From Streptococcus australis (lineage in GTDB: Bacteria; Bacillota; Bacilli; Lactobacillales; Streptococcaceae): DNA of 64,000 bases. The first letter of the stretch is position 1; each line of letters begins with the position of its first letter. Positions 40,018 to 47,553 of this stretch are shown piece by piece. The stretch lies in assembly GCF_901543175.1 (NCBI RefSeq), contig NZ_LR594040.1:1116001-1180000 (forward strand). The letters run 5' to 3'. The translations under genes were made by a program, and so were the position numbers. The notes under the pieces are model-generated. The model saw only the letters and a program-made list of their open reading frames with translations, did not search any database and was not told the origin of the DNA.

Positions 40018-41676
40018 TTAGTGACGTCCTTTGTAAGTCAAGCCTGCTAGACCAAGACTTGCAAGAAGGAAGCCTGCAAATCCAAGAATTGAATTTTGTT
40101 CTCCAGTGTTTGGTAAAGCTGTAGTTTCGGTTTTCGAAACAGGTTTGTCAGCTTTAGTGTTTGAATCTTGCCCAACAGGATTTATAGGAGCTGTTGGAGC
40201 GTTATTTAAACCAGTTTGTGGTTTGGTAGTTGGCTTGTTAGTTTCTGGTTTATCAACAGGCTTTTCTGACGGCTTCACTTCTGGTTTTGGAGTTTCTGAA
40301 GGTTTAGGCTCAGGTTTTGCTTCTTGCTTAGGCTGTTCGCTTGGTTTGACGTCAGGCTTAGTTTCTTCTGAAGGCTTGACATCCGCATCTAATTTCTTAT
40401 ATCTTAGGTATCCCTCCCTATACCCATCAGCAGCACCGTAAAAGAATGTGCTTGCTATATCATGCGTCAAGTTATAGCCTGGCATCCATGAAAAGTTCGA
40501 TACCACTTGATATCCTTCAATATCCTTGTGGATATTTATAGACTCACCAGGGTTCAGAACTCCGGTCTCCATAGATGCGATTTCCCTGCTATGCTCATCT
40601 AAATACCTAATACGGTATTTGATTGGCTCTTGTTCTTCAGCTTCAGCGTCAGGCTTTTCTGACGGTTTCACCTCTGGTTTCGGGGTTTCTGAAGGCTTAG
40701 TTTCCGGTTTTACTTCTGGTTTTGGAGTTTCTGAGGGCTTAGTTTCCGGTTTCACTTCTGGTTTCGGAGTTTCTGAAGGCTTAGGTGCCGGTTTAACTTC
40801 TGGTTTTGGTGTTTCTGAAGGCTTAGGTGCCGGTTTTACTTCTGGTTTCGGTGTATCTGAAGGCTTAGGTGCCGGCTTAACTTCTGGTTTTGGTGTCTCT
40901 GAAGGTTTGGCATCCGCATTTACCTTCTTATAATCTAGAAACATGTAATGTTCATCCATAGTACCACCAAAATATGTACTCATTATCTGGTAGTCCACAT
41001 TATATCCAGGCATCCAGCTATAATTCGAAACTACCTCATAGCCATCAATATTTTTATGGATATTGATAGTTTCACCAGGGTTTAAAGCTCCATATTCTCG
41101 AGATATCTCCTCTCCCGTATCTGCATCGAAATAATCGATACGATATTTGAGGGGCTCCTGCTTTTCTTCTTTTGGCGCTGGTTCTGGTTTTACTTCTGGT
41201 TTCGGAGTTTCAGATGGTTTTGTTTCCGATTTTACTTCTGGTTTTGGTGTTTCTGAAGGTTTGGTCTCTGGCTTAACTTCTGGTTTCGGAGTTGGTGCTG
41301 GTGCTGGATCTAACTTCTTATATTTAAGATACATATAGTTATATCCATCCACGAAACCAGAATATGTACTTAATGTATCATAATCCATGTTATAGCCAGG
41401 TAGCCACTCAAAACGTGAAACTACCTCGTGACCTTCAATATCTTTATAGATATTAACCGTTTCGCCAGGGTTTAAAACCCCAAATTCTGACGGAGCAACC
41501 TTTTCTCCTGATTCTCCGATGTAATCAATACGGTATTTTAACGGTTTCTGCTGCTCTTCCGCTTTTACAATAGAAACCCCAAAAACAGGGTTATTGGTCA
41601 AAGCTGGCGCAACAACGCCAAGAGCTGCAACAGAAAGCAAAGAAATACCAAGTTTGGTTACTTTATTCGTTTTCAT
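40018..41676 (-). CDS. LPXTG cell-wall-anchored protein with three ~79-residue repeats
   Basis: A surface protein of 552 residues. The second ATG (41676) is chosen for its spacing to aaggagg. A signal peptide ends near IVKA-EE (residue 39). Three related domains at about 45-123, 175-253 and 351-430 share PLKYRIDY, GxLNPGETxNIxKxIxGYEVVS, SWMPGYN and a closing YKKLD; they recall MucBP-like adhesin modules but I cannot assign them to a known family. They are joined by Pro/Lys/Glu linkers built from a 14-residue unit ([18 protein letters not shown]). The C-terminus has LPNTG (521-525), a hydrophobic helix and a KGRH tail for sortase. Function unknown; probably an adhesin. It lies in an insert between prsA and the O-methyltransferase gene. 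Confidence 0.93.
   Translation of the reverse strand: MKTNKVTKLGISLLSVAALGVVAPALTNNPVFGVSIVKAEEQQKPLKYRIDYIGESGEKVAPSEFGVLNPGETVNIYKDIEGHEVVSRFEWLPGYNMDYDTLSTYSGFVDGYNYMYLKYKKLDPAPAPTPKPEVKPETKPSETPKPEVKSETKPSETPKPEVKPEPAPKEEKQEPLKYRIDYFDADTGEEISREYGALNPGETINIHKNIDGYEVVSNYSWMPGYNVDYQIMSTYFGGTMDEHYMFLDYKKVNADAKPSETPKPEVKPAPKPSDTPKPEVKPAPKPSETPKPEVKPAPKPSETPKPEVKPETKPSETPKPEVKPETKPSETPKPEVKPSEKPDAEAEEQEPIKYRIRYLDEHSREIASMETGVLNPGESINIHKDIEGYQVVSNFSWMPGYNLTHDIASTFFYGAADGYREGYLRYKKLDADVKPSEETKPDVKPSEQPKQEAKPEPKPSETPKPEVKPSEKPVDKPETNKPTTKPQTGLNNAPTAPINPVGQDSNTKADKPVSKTETTALPNTGEQNSILGFAGFLLASLGLAGLTYKGRH
40648..40911 (-). repeat. 42-bp tandem repeats encoding the Pro-rich linker
   Basis: Six consecutive 42-bp units encode [14 protein letters not shown] between repeat domains 2 and 3. 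Two to three more copies lie in the first linker (about 41150-41300) and partial copies after domain 3. Near identity of the units favours slippage and length variation. Confidence 0.85.
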
Positions 41677-41795
41677 CATTTCCTCCTTAGGAATGTAGAA
41701 TTACTTTTTAAGGTATGCAAATACTACAAAAGGCCTAATTTTTGATTTAGTATTTCGTAAAGTTCTCCTCAACCACTTGAGCGACAAGGGTTTTG

Positions 41796-41827
41796 GTGTA
41801 TCGCGTAAGGACCGTTAAACGATACAC
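41796..41827. repeat. Dyad site A (32 bp) in the surface gene leader
   Basis: Perfect 8-bp outer arms GTGTATCG / CGATACAC around 16 bp; counted from a central AC (plus strand), 12 of 15 half-site positions match. It is related to site B (22 of 32 identical), with paired changes in the arms that keep the symmetry. Confidence 0.75.
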
Positions 41828-41861
41828 TTAAAAAACAAAAAAATACAAATCCAACACAGGA

Positions 41862-41945
41862 TCAAAACCTTGTTAAATTCGTATTTTCTGAAATATTCAT
41901 ATTGTTATTTTGAATGTTTCGCCAAACGGTCGTTAATCGAAACAT
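41862..41945 (-). CDS. Possible 27-codon leader ORF of the surface protein gene
   Basis: Begins ATGTTTCG inside dyad site B, about 6 nt after the predicted transcription start, and encodes MFRLTTVWRNIQNNN and onward to a TGA. No ribosome site could be on the mRNA, so translation would be leaderless. It is followed by a weak hairpin (gatcc / ggatt) and a T-rich run. May be a chance ORF. Confidence 0.25.
   Translation of the reverse strand: MFRLTTVWRNIQNNNMNISENTNLTRF
41914..41945. repeat. Dyad site B (32 bp) in the surface gene leader
   Basis: Perfect 8-bp outer arms ATGTTTCG / CGAAACAT and an inner AACG-AC-CGTT (minus strand), so 12 of 15 half-site positions match around a 2-bp centre. It begins about 6 nt after the predicted transcription start and lies 118 bp centre to centre from site A. 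Confidence 0.75.
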
Positions 41946-41957
41946 ATTTACGCCTTC

Positions 41958-41986
41958 ATTATAGCATTTTGTCTGGTTTTTAGCAA
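41958..41986 (-). promoter_or_regulatory. Promoter of the surface protein gene
   Basis: TTGCTA (41981-41986) and TATAAT (41958-41963), 17 bp apart on the minus strand, with an extended TGC before the -10 box. The -35 box overlaps the recombinase stop codon. It implies an untranslated leader of about 275 nt containing both dyads; the rest of the 300-bp gap holds the weak hairpin and T run, a small ctcaa/ttgag stem and the ribosome site. Confidence 0.8.
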
Positions 41987-42603
41987 GAAATTTGCGAAAC
42001 TTTTTTTCGATTGTTGGCCACATCGTTGCGTTCCAAGACTTTATAGATGGTTGAGGTCGAAATTCGTTCTGTTTTTGCAATTGTTCTGATGCTTGATTCC
42101 CCTGCTAAATACAGCTCAATAATTCTCTCCTCCTTCTCTTTCGAAATTTGCTTGGCACCTAGTTTGACGCCTTTTTCCTTGGCTTTACGAAGTCCTTCAC
42201 GAGTACGAAATCGCAAGTTTTCCAGCTCACTTTCTGCCACAAATCCTAAAATCATACAAAGTAACCTACCAATGAGCGAATCGGTTTCCAGCTTTTCATG
42301 TAAACTGACTAGCTGAATATCCGAATCATTAAATTGTTCAATCAGTTCTAGCAATTTGAACATGGAGCGAGTCAGGCGATCTAACTTATAGATAGTAAAA
42401 GTGACCTGTTTGCCTTCCTTTGAAAGGTCACAAGCCAATTTTAAGGCCTTTTCGAGTTCTGGACGTGCATTGTTGGAACCAGATTCACGTTCGATAAAGA
42501 GCTGGTCGCAGTGCTTAAGTGCCTCGATTTGCACCTCTAAGCCCAAATCTTGCTTGTGGGTTGAAACGCGTGCATAGCCGATATTGATGATGTTTTGAGA
42601 CAT
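41980..42603 (-). CDS. Serine site-specific recombinase (resolvase/invertase family)
   Basis: A 207-residue small serine recombinase. The N-terminal catalytic domain has Arg12 and the nucleophile Ser14 in GYARVSTHKQDL, the conserved Arg47 (ARPEL) and the DRLTR block (Asp75, Arg76, Arg79). A long E helix follows (AESELENLRFRTREGLRKAKEKG), and the C-terminal helix-turn-helix is about 160-195 (SSIRTIAKTERISTSTIYKVLE). All catalytic residues look intact. No transposase is nearby. Likely action sites are the two dyads just downstream of its stop codon. Its ribosome site is buried in a hairpin, so expression should be low or conditional. Confidence 0.93.
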   Translation of the reverse strand: MSQNIINIGYARVSTHKQDLGLEVQIEALKHCDQLFIERESGSNNARPELEKALKLACDLSKEGKQVTFTIYKLDRLTRSMFKLLELIEQFNDSDIQLVSLHEKLETDSLIGRLLCMILGFVAESELENLRFRTREGLRKAKEKGVKLGAKQISKEKEERIIELYLAGESSIRTIAKTERISTSTIYKVLERNDVANNRKKVSQISC

Positions 42604-42606
42604 AAA

Positions 42607-42636
42607 AATCCTCCTATTACTTGGTACAGGAGGATT
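42607..42636 (-). promoter_or_regulatory. Hairpin sequestering the recombinase ribosome site / O-methyltransferase terminator
   Basis: A perfect 9-bp inverted repeat (AATCCTCCT / AGGAGGATT, 12-nt loop). On the minus-strand RNA its 3' arm contains the AGGAGG that serves the recombinase ATG at 42603, and the stem is followed by TTTTTA, so it also resembles the terminator of the upstream O-methyltransferase gene. Confidence 0.8.
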
Positions 42637-42651
42637 GTACTATTTTTTAAT

Positions 42652-43365
42652 TTATTCCATTTCTGGTAAAGTTACATTTTCCACATTCTTTCGTAGCATG
42701 AGAATGCCGTCTCCAAGTGGAATTAAAGTCGCCGTTAAATCTGGATTGTCTAAGGTTGCGTCGAACAGTCTTTGTAAACCACGGTAAATGGTGCGTTGAC
42801 CCCGACGGACTTCCATGATATCCTTGGCAACATCGCCTCCTTGGAAAATATCATCCAAGACTACTACTCCACCAACTTCCAAGTGTTTGAGGATTTCAGG
42901 TAGAAAGACGATGTACTTGGACTTGGCCGAATCCATAAAGACAAAGTCATAAGTTTCAGTCAAGGTTGACAAGACATCGACTGCGTCTCCCTCTAGGAGG
43001 GTGATTTGCTTGCGACTATCAAACTGGGCAAAGTTTTCCTTGGCAAAGCCGATCATCTCAGGATTACGGTCAATCGTTGTAATCTTAGCATTTGGGGCAT
43101 GTTCCGCCATCAGGAGAGCTGAGAAGCCAATTGCCGTTCCAATCTCCAAAATGTTCTTGGGCTGCAGACTTTCCATGAGAAAACGGAAATATGCGACTGT
43201 TTCATGAGGAATAATGGGAATATTTTCCTTACGAGCGAAGGTTTCCAATTCTTTCAAGGAACCTGTCACCTGCTTTTGACGCTGGCGCATGAACTCTACG
43301 ATTTCTTCCTTGACAACGGGACGACGCATATTGTGATTGGCATTTTTACTATAAGACTCTACCAT
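42652..43365 (-). CDS. SAM-dependent O-methyltransferase (class I, caffeoyl-CoA type)
   Basis: A 237-residue methyltransferase of the Methyltransf_3 family. The SAM site is NILEIGTAIGFSALLMAEH; the metal/substrate region is VFMDSAKSKYIVFLPEIL, and the following VVLDDIFQGGDV gives the second acidic motif. The ATG of MVESYSKNANH is chosen; it is one base after the pepF stop codon, so translation is coupled. Substrate unknown; similar genes sit between pepF and prsA in other streptococci. Confidence 0.9.
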   Translation of the reverse strand: MVESYSKNANHNMRRPVVKEEIVEFMRQRQKQVTGSLKELETFARKENIPIIPHETVAYFRFLMESLQPKNILEIGTAIGFSALLMAEHAPNAKITTIDRNPEMIGFAKENFAQFDSRKQITLLEGDAVDVLSTLTETYDFVFMDSAKSKYIVFLPEILKHLEVGGVVVLDDIFQGGDVAKDIMEVRRGQRTIYRGLQRLFDATLDNPDLTATLIPLGDGILMLRKNVENVTLPEME

Positions 43366-43366
43366 C

Positions 43367-45169
43367 TTAAGCCAGTCCCAATTTTTCAACTAAGGCTTCA
43401 AACTCATTCAAGCGGCGTTCAAAGACTGCAAAGGCGTCGTTGAGATAGTCTTCCTTCTCCATATCCACTCCCGCTTTTCTCATGACATTGAGTGGATAGT
43501 CTGACTTACCTGCCTTGAGGTAGTCGATATAACGGTCACGGTCTTCCTGACTACCATGGACAATCTTCTCAGCCAAGGCTGAAGCAGCTGCAAAACCAGT
43601 CGAATACTGGTATACGTAGTAGTTATAGTAGAAGTGTGGAATGCGTGCCCACTCGTATTGGATCTGTGGATTGTCTTCCTTGCTGAGTCCATAGTACTCT
43701 TGGTTCAAGTCAGCGTAGAGTTTATTCAGGAAATCACTTGTCAAGACTTCTCCATTTTGGTCTGCTTGATGGATAGCATGTTCAAACTCAGCGAATTGAG
43801 TTTGACGGAAGACTGTTCCACGGAAACCGTCCAAGAAGTTGTTAAGGATGGCAAAACGAGTTGCATCGTCTTCCACTTCCTCCAATAATTTCTCCGTCAA
43901 GATATTTTCATTGGTCGTTGAGGCAATCTCAGCCAAGAAGATAGAGTAATCCCCGTAAACATAAGGCTGAGTTTCACGAGTATAGCTAGAATGCATACTG
44001 TGACCTGTTTCATGGACAAGGGTAAAGAGATTGTCTAGATTGTCCTGCCAGTTGAGAAGCATAAAGGCATTTGTATCATAAGAACCACCAGAGTAGGCAC
44101 CAGAACGCTTGCCTTGGTTTTCATAGACATCAATCCAACGCTCGCTGAAGGCACGTTTAACACGGCTCAAGTAATCATCACCCAAGACTGCCAAGGCTTC
44201 TTCTGCTTTCTTCAAGGCTTCCTCATAAGTAAAGCTGTATTCTACTGAAGATAGCGGTGTGTAGACATCGTACATCTTGAGATCAGAAATCCCCAAGATT
44301 TTAGAACGCAGGTTAAGGTATCGATGCAAGAGTGGCAAATGCTTGCGAACTGCTGCTACTAGATTGTCATAGACACTTTCTGGAACAAAGTTTGCTGCGA
44401 GGGCTGCATGGCGAGCACTCTTATAGTTGCGAACTTTTGCGCGGTAGTTTTGCACCTTAACATTTGTCTGCAAAGTCTTAGCGTAAGTGTGTTGGAATTG
44501 CTCATAAGTCGCATAGAGGGCTTCATAGGCACCACGACGCACTTCACGGTTTTTAGACTCCATCAAACGGATGTATGTACCGTGTGAGAGTTGCACTTCC
44601 TTGCCTTCATCATCAAGGACATATGGGAAGCTAATATCCGCATTGTCCAAAATAGCGAAGGTTTCACTAGCAGCGCCAAAGATTTCTCCTGCTCCAGCAA
44701 GTAATTCTTCCTCACGTTGCGAAAGAACGTGGTCTTTCTTTTGCAAGAGCTTGTCAAAAAAGTGTTTGTAAACTTGGAGTTTTGGTTGAGCTTCTAGGAA
44801 GGCCGCATACTGCTCTTCGCTAATCTCCATAAACTCAGGTTCATAGAATGAAAAGGCTTGTTCTAACTGACTGTATAGGGTCATTGCCTTGGCATAGTAC
44901 TCTTGATACTTGGCTTCACGCGTGTCCTGGTCATTTTTCATATGCGCATAGACATAAAGCTTTTCAACTTGGCGTTCCAAGTCAAGTGAGAATTCTGTAA
45001 TCTCAAGCAAACTGTCTGCACTATCCAAGAGATGCCCTTCATACTGAGATGCTGTTTGTACTTTTTCAGTTAAATCTTTCAAGGCTTCTTCCCAAGCCTG
45101 ATCTGTTGGGTAGATTGTCGAAAGATCCCATGTATCTTTTTCATTTATTTCATGTCGTTGTAATACCAT
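43367..45169 (-). CDS. pepF: Oligoendopeptidase F (M3B family)
   Basis: A 600-residue zinc metallopeptidase cleaving oligopeptides in the cytoplasm. The zinc motif [12 protein letters not shown] (near residue 385) gives HEXXH, and the third ligand Glu lies in [11 protein letters not shown]. The [21 protein letters not shown] motif is typical of PepF. Ribosome site ggagg. It follows coiA in the same direction by 18 bp and is coupled to the methyltransferase gene, so these late genes may also be read from the coiA cin-box promoter. Confidence 0.95.
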   Translation of the reverse strand: MVLQRHEINEKDTWDLSTIYPTDQAWEEALKDLTEKVQTASQYEGHLLDSADSLLEITEFSLDLERQVEKLYVYAHMKNDQDTREAKYQEYYAKAMTLYSQLEQAFSFYEPEFMEISEEQYAAFLEAQPKLQVYKHFFDKLLQKKDHVLSQREEELLAGAGEIFGAASETFAILDNADISFPYVLDDEGKEVQLSHGTYIRLMESKNREVRRGAYEALYATYEQFQHTYAKTLQTNVKVQNYRAKVRNYKSARHAALAANFVPESVYDNLVAAVRKHLPLLHRYLNLRSKILGISDLKMYDVYTPLSSVEYSFTYEEALKKAEEALAVLGDDYLSRVKRAFSERWIDVYENQGKRSGAYSGGSYDTNAFMLLNWQDNLDNLFTLVHETGHSMHSSYTRETQPYVYGDYSIFLAEIASTTNENILTEKLLEEVEDDATRFAILNNFLDGFRGTVFRQTQFAEFEHAIHQADQNGEVLTSDFLNKLYADLNQEYYGLSKEDNPQIQYEWARIPHFYYNYYVYQYSTGFAAASALAEKIVHGSQEDRDRYIDYLKAGKSDYPLNVMRKAGVDMEKEDYLNDAFAVFERRLNEFEALVEKLGLA

Positions 45170-45187
45170 AAGATTCCTCCATCCTTT

Positions 45188-46144
45188 CTATTTTACCACA
45201 TTTTTTGAGAAATATAAGTGATAAAAGGCTGGTGGATAGAGCTTTTGGCGATTATTTTTCGGATTTTTTTGATAGTAAGCGAAAAATTCTTTATAATAGC
45301 TACTTATATCTTGGTCAATTTGACAAAAATCTCCTGATTCTATTGGTCTGACCTGGGGATACCAGTCGTCCAGTTGACGCTTTAATAGATTGTCTCCTTG
45401 TTGATAAGCCTCCTCCTGTTTTTTCATCCAGTAAGGCGTTTGGTAGTACAACTGCTGGCGAATGTAGTGATAGATAGTAGAATCTAGGGGAACTGCAAAA
45501 CGAGACATTTTTTGTTTTTGATAAGGAAATCGTAAAATCTCTAAGAGATTTCCTTGACCAAAGGGAAATTCCTTTACCAGAAAATGAAGCTTGCCACGTA
45601 GGTCCTGATGTAAAAGATATTTCAGTCTCAAAACTTGCTTTTTGAAATCTAGTTCCCAAGCATAGAAACCCATATTTTGACTAAAATAGAGAAAACCCCT
45701 TTGCAGTTGAGTAAGCCGCTCTTTTAACCAGAGTTTTTCTCCTAGTAGCCAGATAACTTGGTATCCCTGACTACGGTATCCTTGACTTCTGTCGCGTAAA
45801 AGCTTTTGAGACAAGGGACTGCACTGGACCTCTAGAGCTAGTTTCTCATTTACGAGAACATCCGCTACCTGCTGAATCGCGGGCAGACTGTATTCTACAT
45901 CAACCTGATTATCCTTTTTAGCCCAGTGATAGAGAGCCTCTTTGTTGCCCAAGTGTTCTGAACTTTCATTCTCAAAAATAGCCATACAATCTCTTAAAGA
46001 TTCATGAGCAAAATGCGTTCGAATGCTCTGTCCTTGACGTAATCGTAGTCCGCCACCACAGGCTGGACAGGTATAAGCCTGCTTAGTCACCTCTTTTTCA
46101 AGGGCATTTACCAAATTTCCCTTGCTATCTCTGGCTACAAACAT
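45188..46144 (-). CDS. coiA: Competence protein CoiA
   Basis: A 318-residue late competence protein needed for processing incoming single-stranded DNA in transformation. An N-terminal zinc-binding segment (YTCPACGGGLRLRQGQ) precedes a conserved nuclease-like domain with ALEVQCSPLS (about residues 100-110) and GYQVIWLLGEK, the typical CoiA core. The C-terminal half is less conserved and rich in Tyr and Lys. Ribosome site aaggagg. A cin-box lies 22 bp before the start, so expression should depend on the competence sigma factor SigX/ComX. Confidence 0.95.
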   Translation of the reverse strand: MFVARDSKGNLVNALEKEVTKQAYTCPACGGGLRLRQGQSIRTHFAHESLRDCMAIFENESSEHLGNKEALYHWAKKDNQVDVEYSLPAIQQVADVLVNEKLALEVQCSPLSQKLLRDRSQGYRSQGYQVIWLLGEKLWLKERLTQLQRGFLYFSQNMGFYAWELDFKKQVLRLKYLLHQDLRGKLHFLVKEFPFGQGNLLEILRFPYQKQKMSRFAVPLDSTIYHYIRQQLYYQTPYWMKKQEEAYQQGDNLLKRQLDDWYPQVRPIESGDFCQIDQDISSYYKEFFAYYQKNPKNNRQKLYPPAFYHLYFSKNVVK

Positions 46145-46165
46145 GGTCTACCTCCTTTTCTTTTC

Positions 46166-46173
46166 TATTCGGA
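46166..46173 (-). promoter_or_regulatory. cin-box (SigX/ComX promoter) of coiA
   Basis: TCCGAATA on the minus strand, 7 of 8 matches to the streptococcal TACGAATA consensus, preceded by a T-rich stretch and 21 bp before the coiA ATG. Confidence 0.85.
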
Positions 46174-46181
46174 AAAGAAGT

Positions 46182-46203
46182 AAAAAAGACTGGAATTCCA
46201 GCC
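46182..46203 (-). terminator. Terminator of the DUF1887 gene
   Basis: Minus-strand hairpin ggctggaattccagtc followed by six T residues, 16-37 bp after the stop codon of the CARF nuclease gene. Confidence 0.85.
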
Positions 46204-46218
46204 TTTCATATTGCTTTT

Positions 46219-47367
46219 TTAACTTTTTACTCTCTTAGAGTATTTTTTTAGCATGGGAATAAGATTGGGGATTTGCTCGCTCCTAATGACGAGCACACCG
46301 TATTCCTGACAACGATTGGCATAAACGGGATTGATTTTCCCCGTACAAACAATCAACTTGAGGCAACTCTCCCCAGCAAAATGATTAGCATAGACTTCAA
46401 GCTCATTGATGGCTTCAACTGATAAATCTGTCATCTTGCAGGAGATAAAGGTAATCGAGCGCCCCTTTCTCAGAATGACATCAATCTCATTTTGAACATT
46501 GTCTGCCTCTGGAAAGATACCATTCCAATCAATCTCACCACCTATCATGCATTCATCAAATAGCTGAGACTCGAGCGCCAAGAGATAGAGATATACCTCT
46601 AAAATATGCCCCTTGTTACGGCAAAAGACTTGAGCTTCTTGACTTGGAAAGCTGTAGCTTACTCGCTCCTTGTCCTCGCTTTCAATACGAAGCATCCCCG
46701 CTTCCACTAGTAAGGGGATGACGGATTCTGGATAGAGGTAATACTTGCCGTTGTTTTCCAGTATCTTTTCAGTTTCAGCATGCAGGTCATTGGTCTTAGC
46801 TAAAGAGAAAAATTGGGTTACTTGGTACCAGTGGGCGGGATTGGCAATAGCAGAGCTAGCTAGTTTTTTAATGGCCGCAATTTGCTGAGCTGAGTGGATA
46901 GGGCGTTTTGATTTGAGCATTTTTCCACCACGCAAGGCTATCAACTGTTGGATACTTAGGGTTGGAATATCCAAGTCTTCTTTTTCCAACTGACTAGCTG
47001 TCCACTTGTATTGTTTTCCCCGGTCGACATCCATGGCCACAATGGGGAGGTGGCGATCCAAGCCATATTGATAGAGAGATAAGGCTAGTAGTGAATCTCC
47101 ACCAAAAACATCGAGAAGAACTTGATCATAGCCTGCCAGGCAATAATCTAACTGGTTCGCTAGTTGTTCTAAAGACAGCTGACGGAAGGTCACTCGTTGG
47201 ACATGGGACACTTCATCCATGATAAAATGGCGCAGCGAAAGTTTATCGTTATTGCTTATTTTCGTCAAAGAAAGGAAGAGAATCTCGTCACAATCACTGA
47301 TAAAGGCTTGGTAGACATTCTTTTCCAATACATGCCGATCATACAGTTCCACCAAAAGACTCGTCAT
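46219..47367 (-). CDS. CARF-nuclease of the DUF1887 (Card1/Can2) family
   Basis: A 382-residue protein when started at the ATG with ggagg 8 nt upstream (47367); the longer frame would begin above the promoter. The N-terminal half (about 1-140) looks like a CARF Rossmann domain, with a glycine motif in LDVFGGDSLLALSLYQYG where relatives have TGGTK-like sequence. A linker winged-helix region follows. The C-terminal part shows a PD-(D/E)XK nuclease: NEIDVILRKGRSITFISCK with Glu/Asp and the SCK lysine, then INELEVYANHFAG. Card1/Can2 proteins of this size cut nucleic acid when they bind cyclic tetra-adenylate from type III CRISPR systems; no such system is in this window. Own promoter and terminator. 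Confidence 0.8.
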   Translation of the reverse strand: MTSLLVELYDRHVLEKNVYQAFISDCDEILFLSLTKISNNDKLSLRHFIMDEVSHVQRVTFRQLSLEQLANQLDYCLAGYDQVLLDVFGGDSLLALSLYQYGLDRHLPIVAMDVDRGKQYKWTASQLEKEDLDIPTLSIQQLIALRGGKMLKSKRPIHSAQQIAAIKKLASSAIANPAHWYQVTQFFSLAKTNDLHAETEKILENNGKYYLYPESVIPLLVEAGMLRIESEDKERVSYSFPSQEAQVFCRNKGHILEVYLYLLALESQLFDECMIGGEIDWNGIFPEADNVQNEIDVILRKGRSITFISCKMTDLSVEAINELEVYANHFAGESCLKLIVCTGKINPVYANRCQEYGVLVIRSEQIPNLIPMLKKYSKRVKS

Positions 47368-47446
47368 TGGACCACCTCCATCATCTACAATTTCTTGAGC
47401 CGAAAGTGACAGCAATACAGCTCTACTGCTCACATTTCCTACTTCT

Positions 47447-47475
47447 AGTATAGCATAAAATCCTGCTCGCACCAA
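47447..47475 (-). promoter_or_regulatory. Promoter of the DUF1887 gene
   Basis: TTGGTG (47470-47475) and TATACT (47447-47452), 17 bp apart, with extended TGC. It lies between the tehB terminator and the gene, and implies a leader of about 70 nt. Confidence 0.75.
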
Positions 47476-47495
47476 TCCGCCGCCGCAAATAAAAA

Positions 47496-47528
47496 CGAAT
47501 AGAAACCTTTCAAAATGGTTTCTATTCG
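47496..47528. terminator. Terminator after tehB
   Basis: A perfect 12-bp stem cgaatagaaacc / ggtttctattcg with a 9-nt loop. The minus strand continues with tttttatttg. Confidence 0.9.
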
Positions 47529-47553
47529 CTTGTAAAGATTTGATTTACTTGAT

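Noticed and set aside
40648..40911. Tandem repeats considered as a CRISPR array
   Set aside because: Units are contiguous, in frame with a surface protein and have no unique spacers.
40106..41338. Plus-strand ORFs with Gly/Phe/Ser repeats opposite the surface protein gene
   Set aside because: They arise from the 42-bp tandem repeats read on the other strand, with no ribosome site.
41862..42080. A 72-codon frame spanning the recombinase 3' end and the leader
   Set aside because: Most of it overlaps the recombinase gene out of frame; only the last 27 codons could be expressed from the surface gene promoter.
41980..42603. Recombinase taken as part of a transposon or prophage
   Set aside because: No transposase, terminal inverted repeats, integrase or phage structural genes are found nearby.
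47368..47475. N-terminal 36 codons of the longest DUF1887 frame
   Set aside because: The -10 and -35 boxes lie within or above this stretch, the ribosome site points to 47367, and the extra residues match no CARF start.
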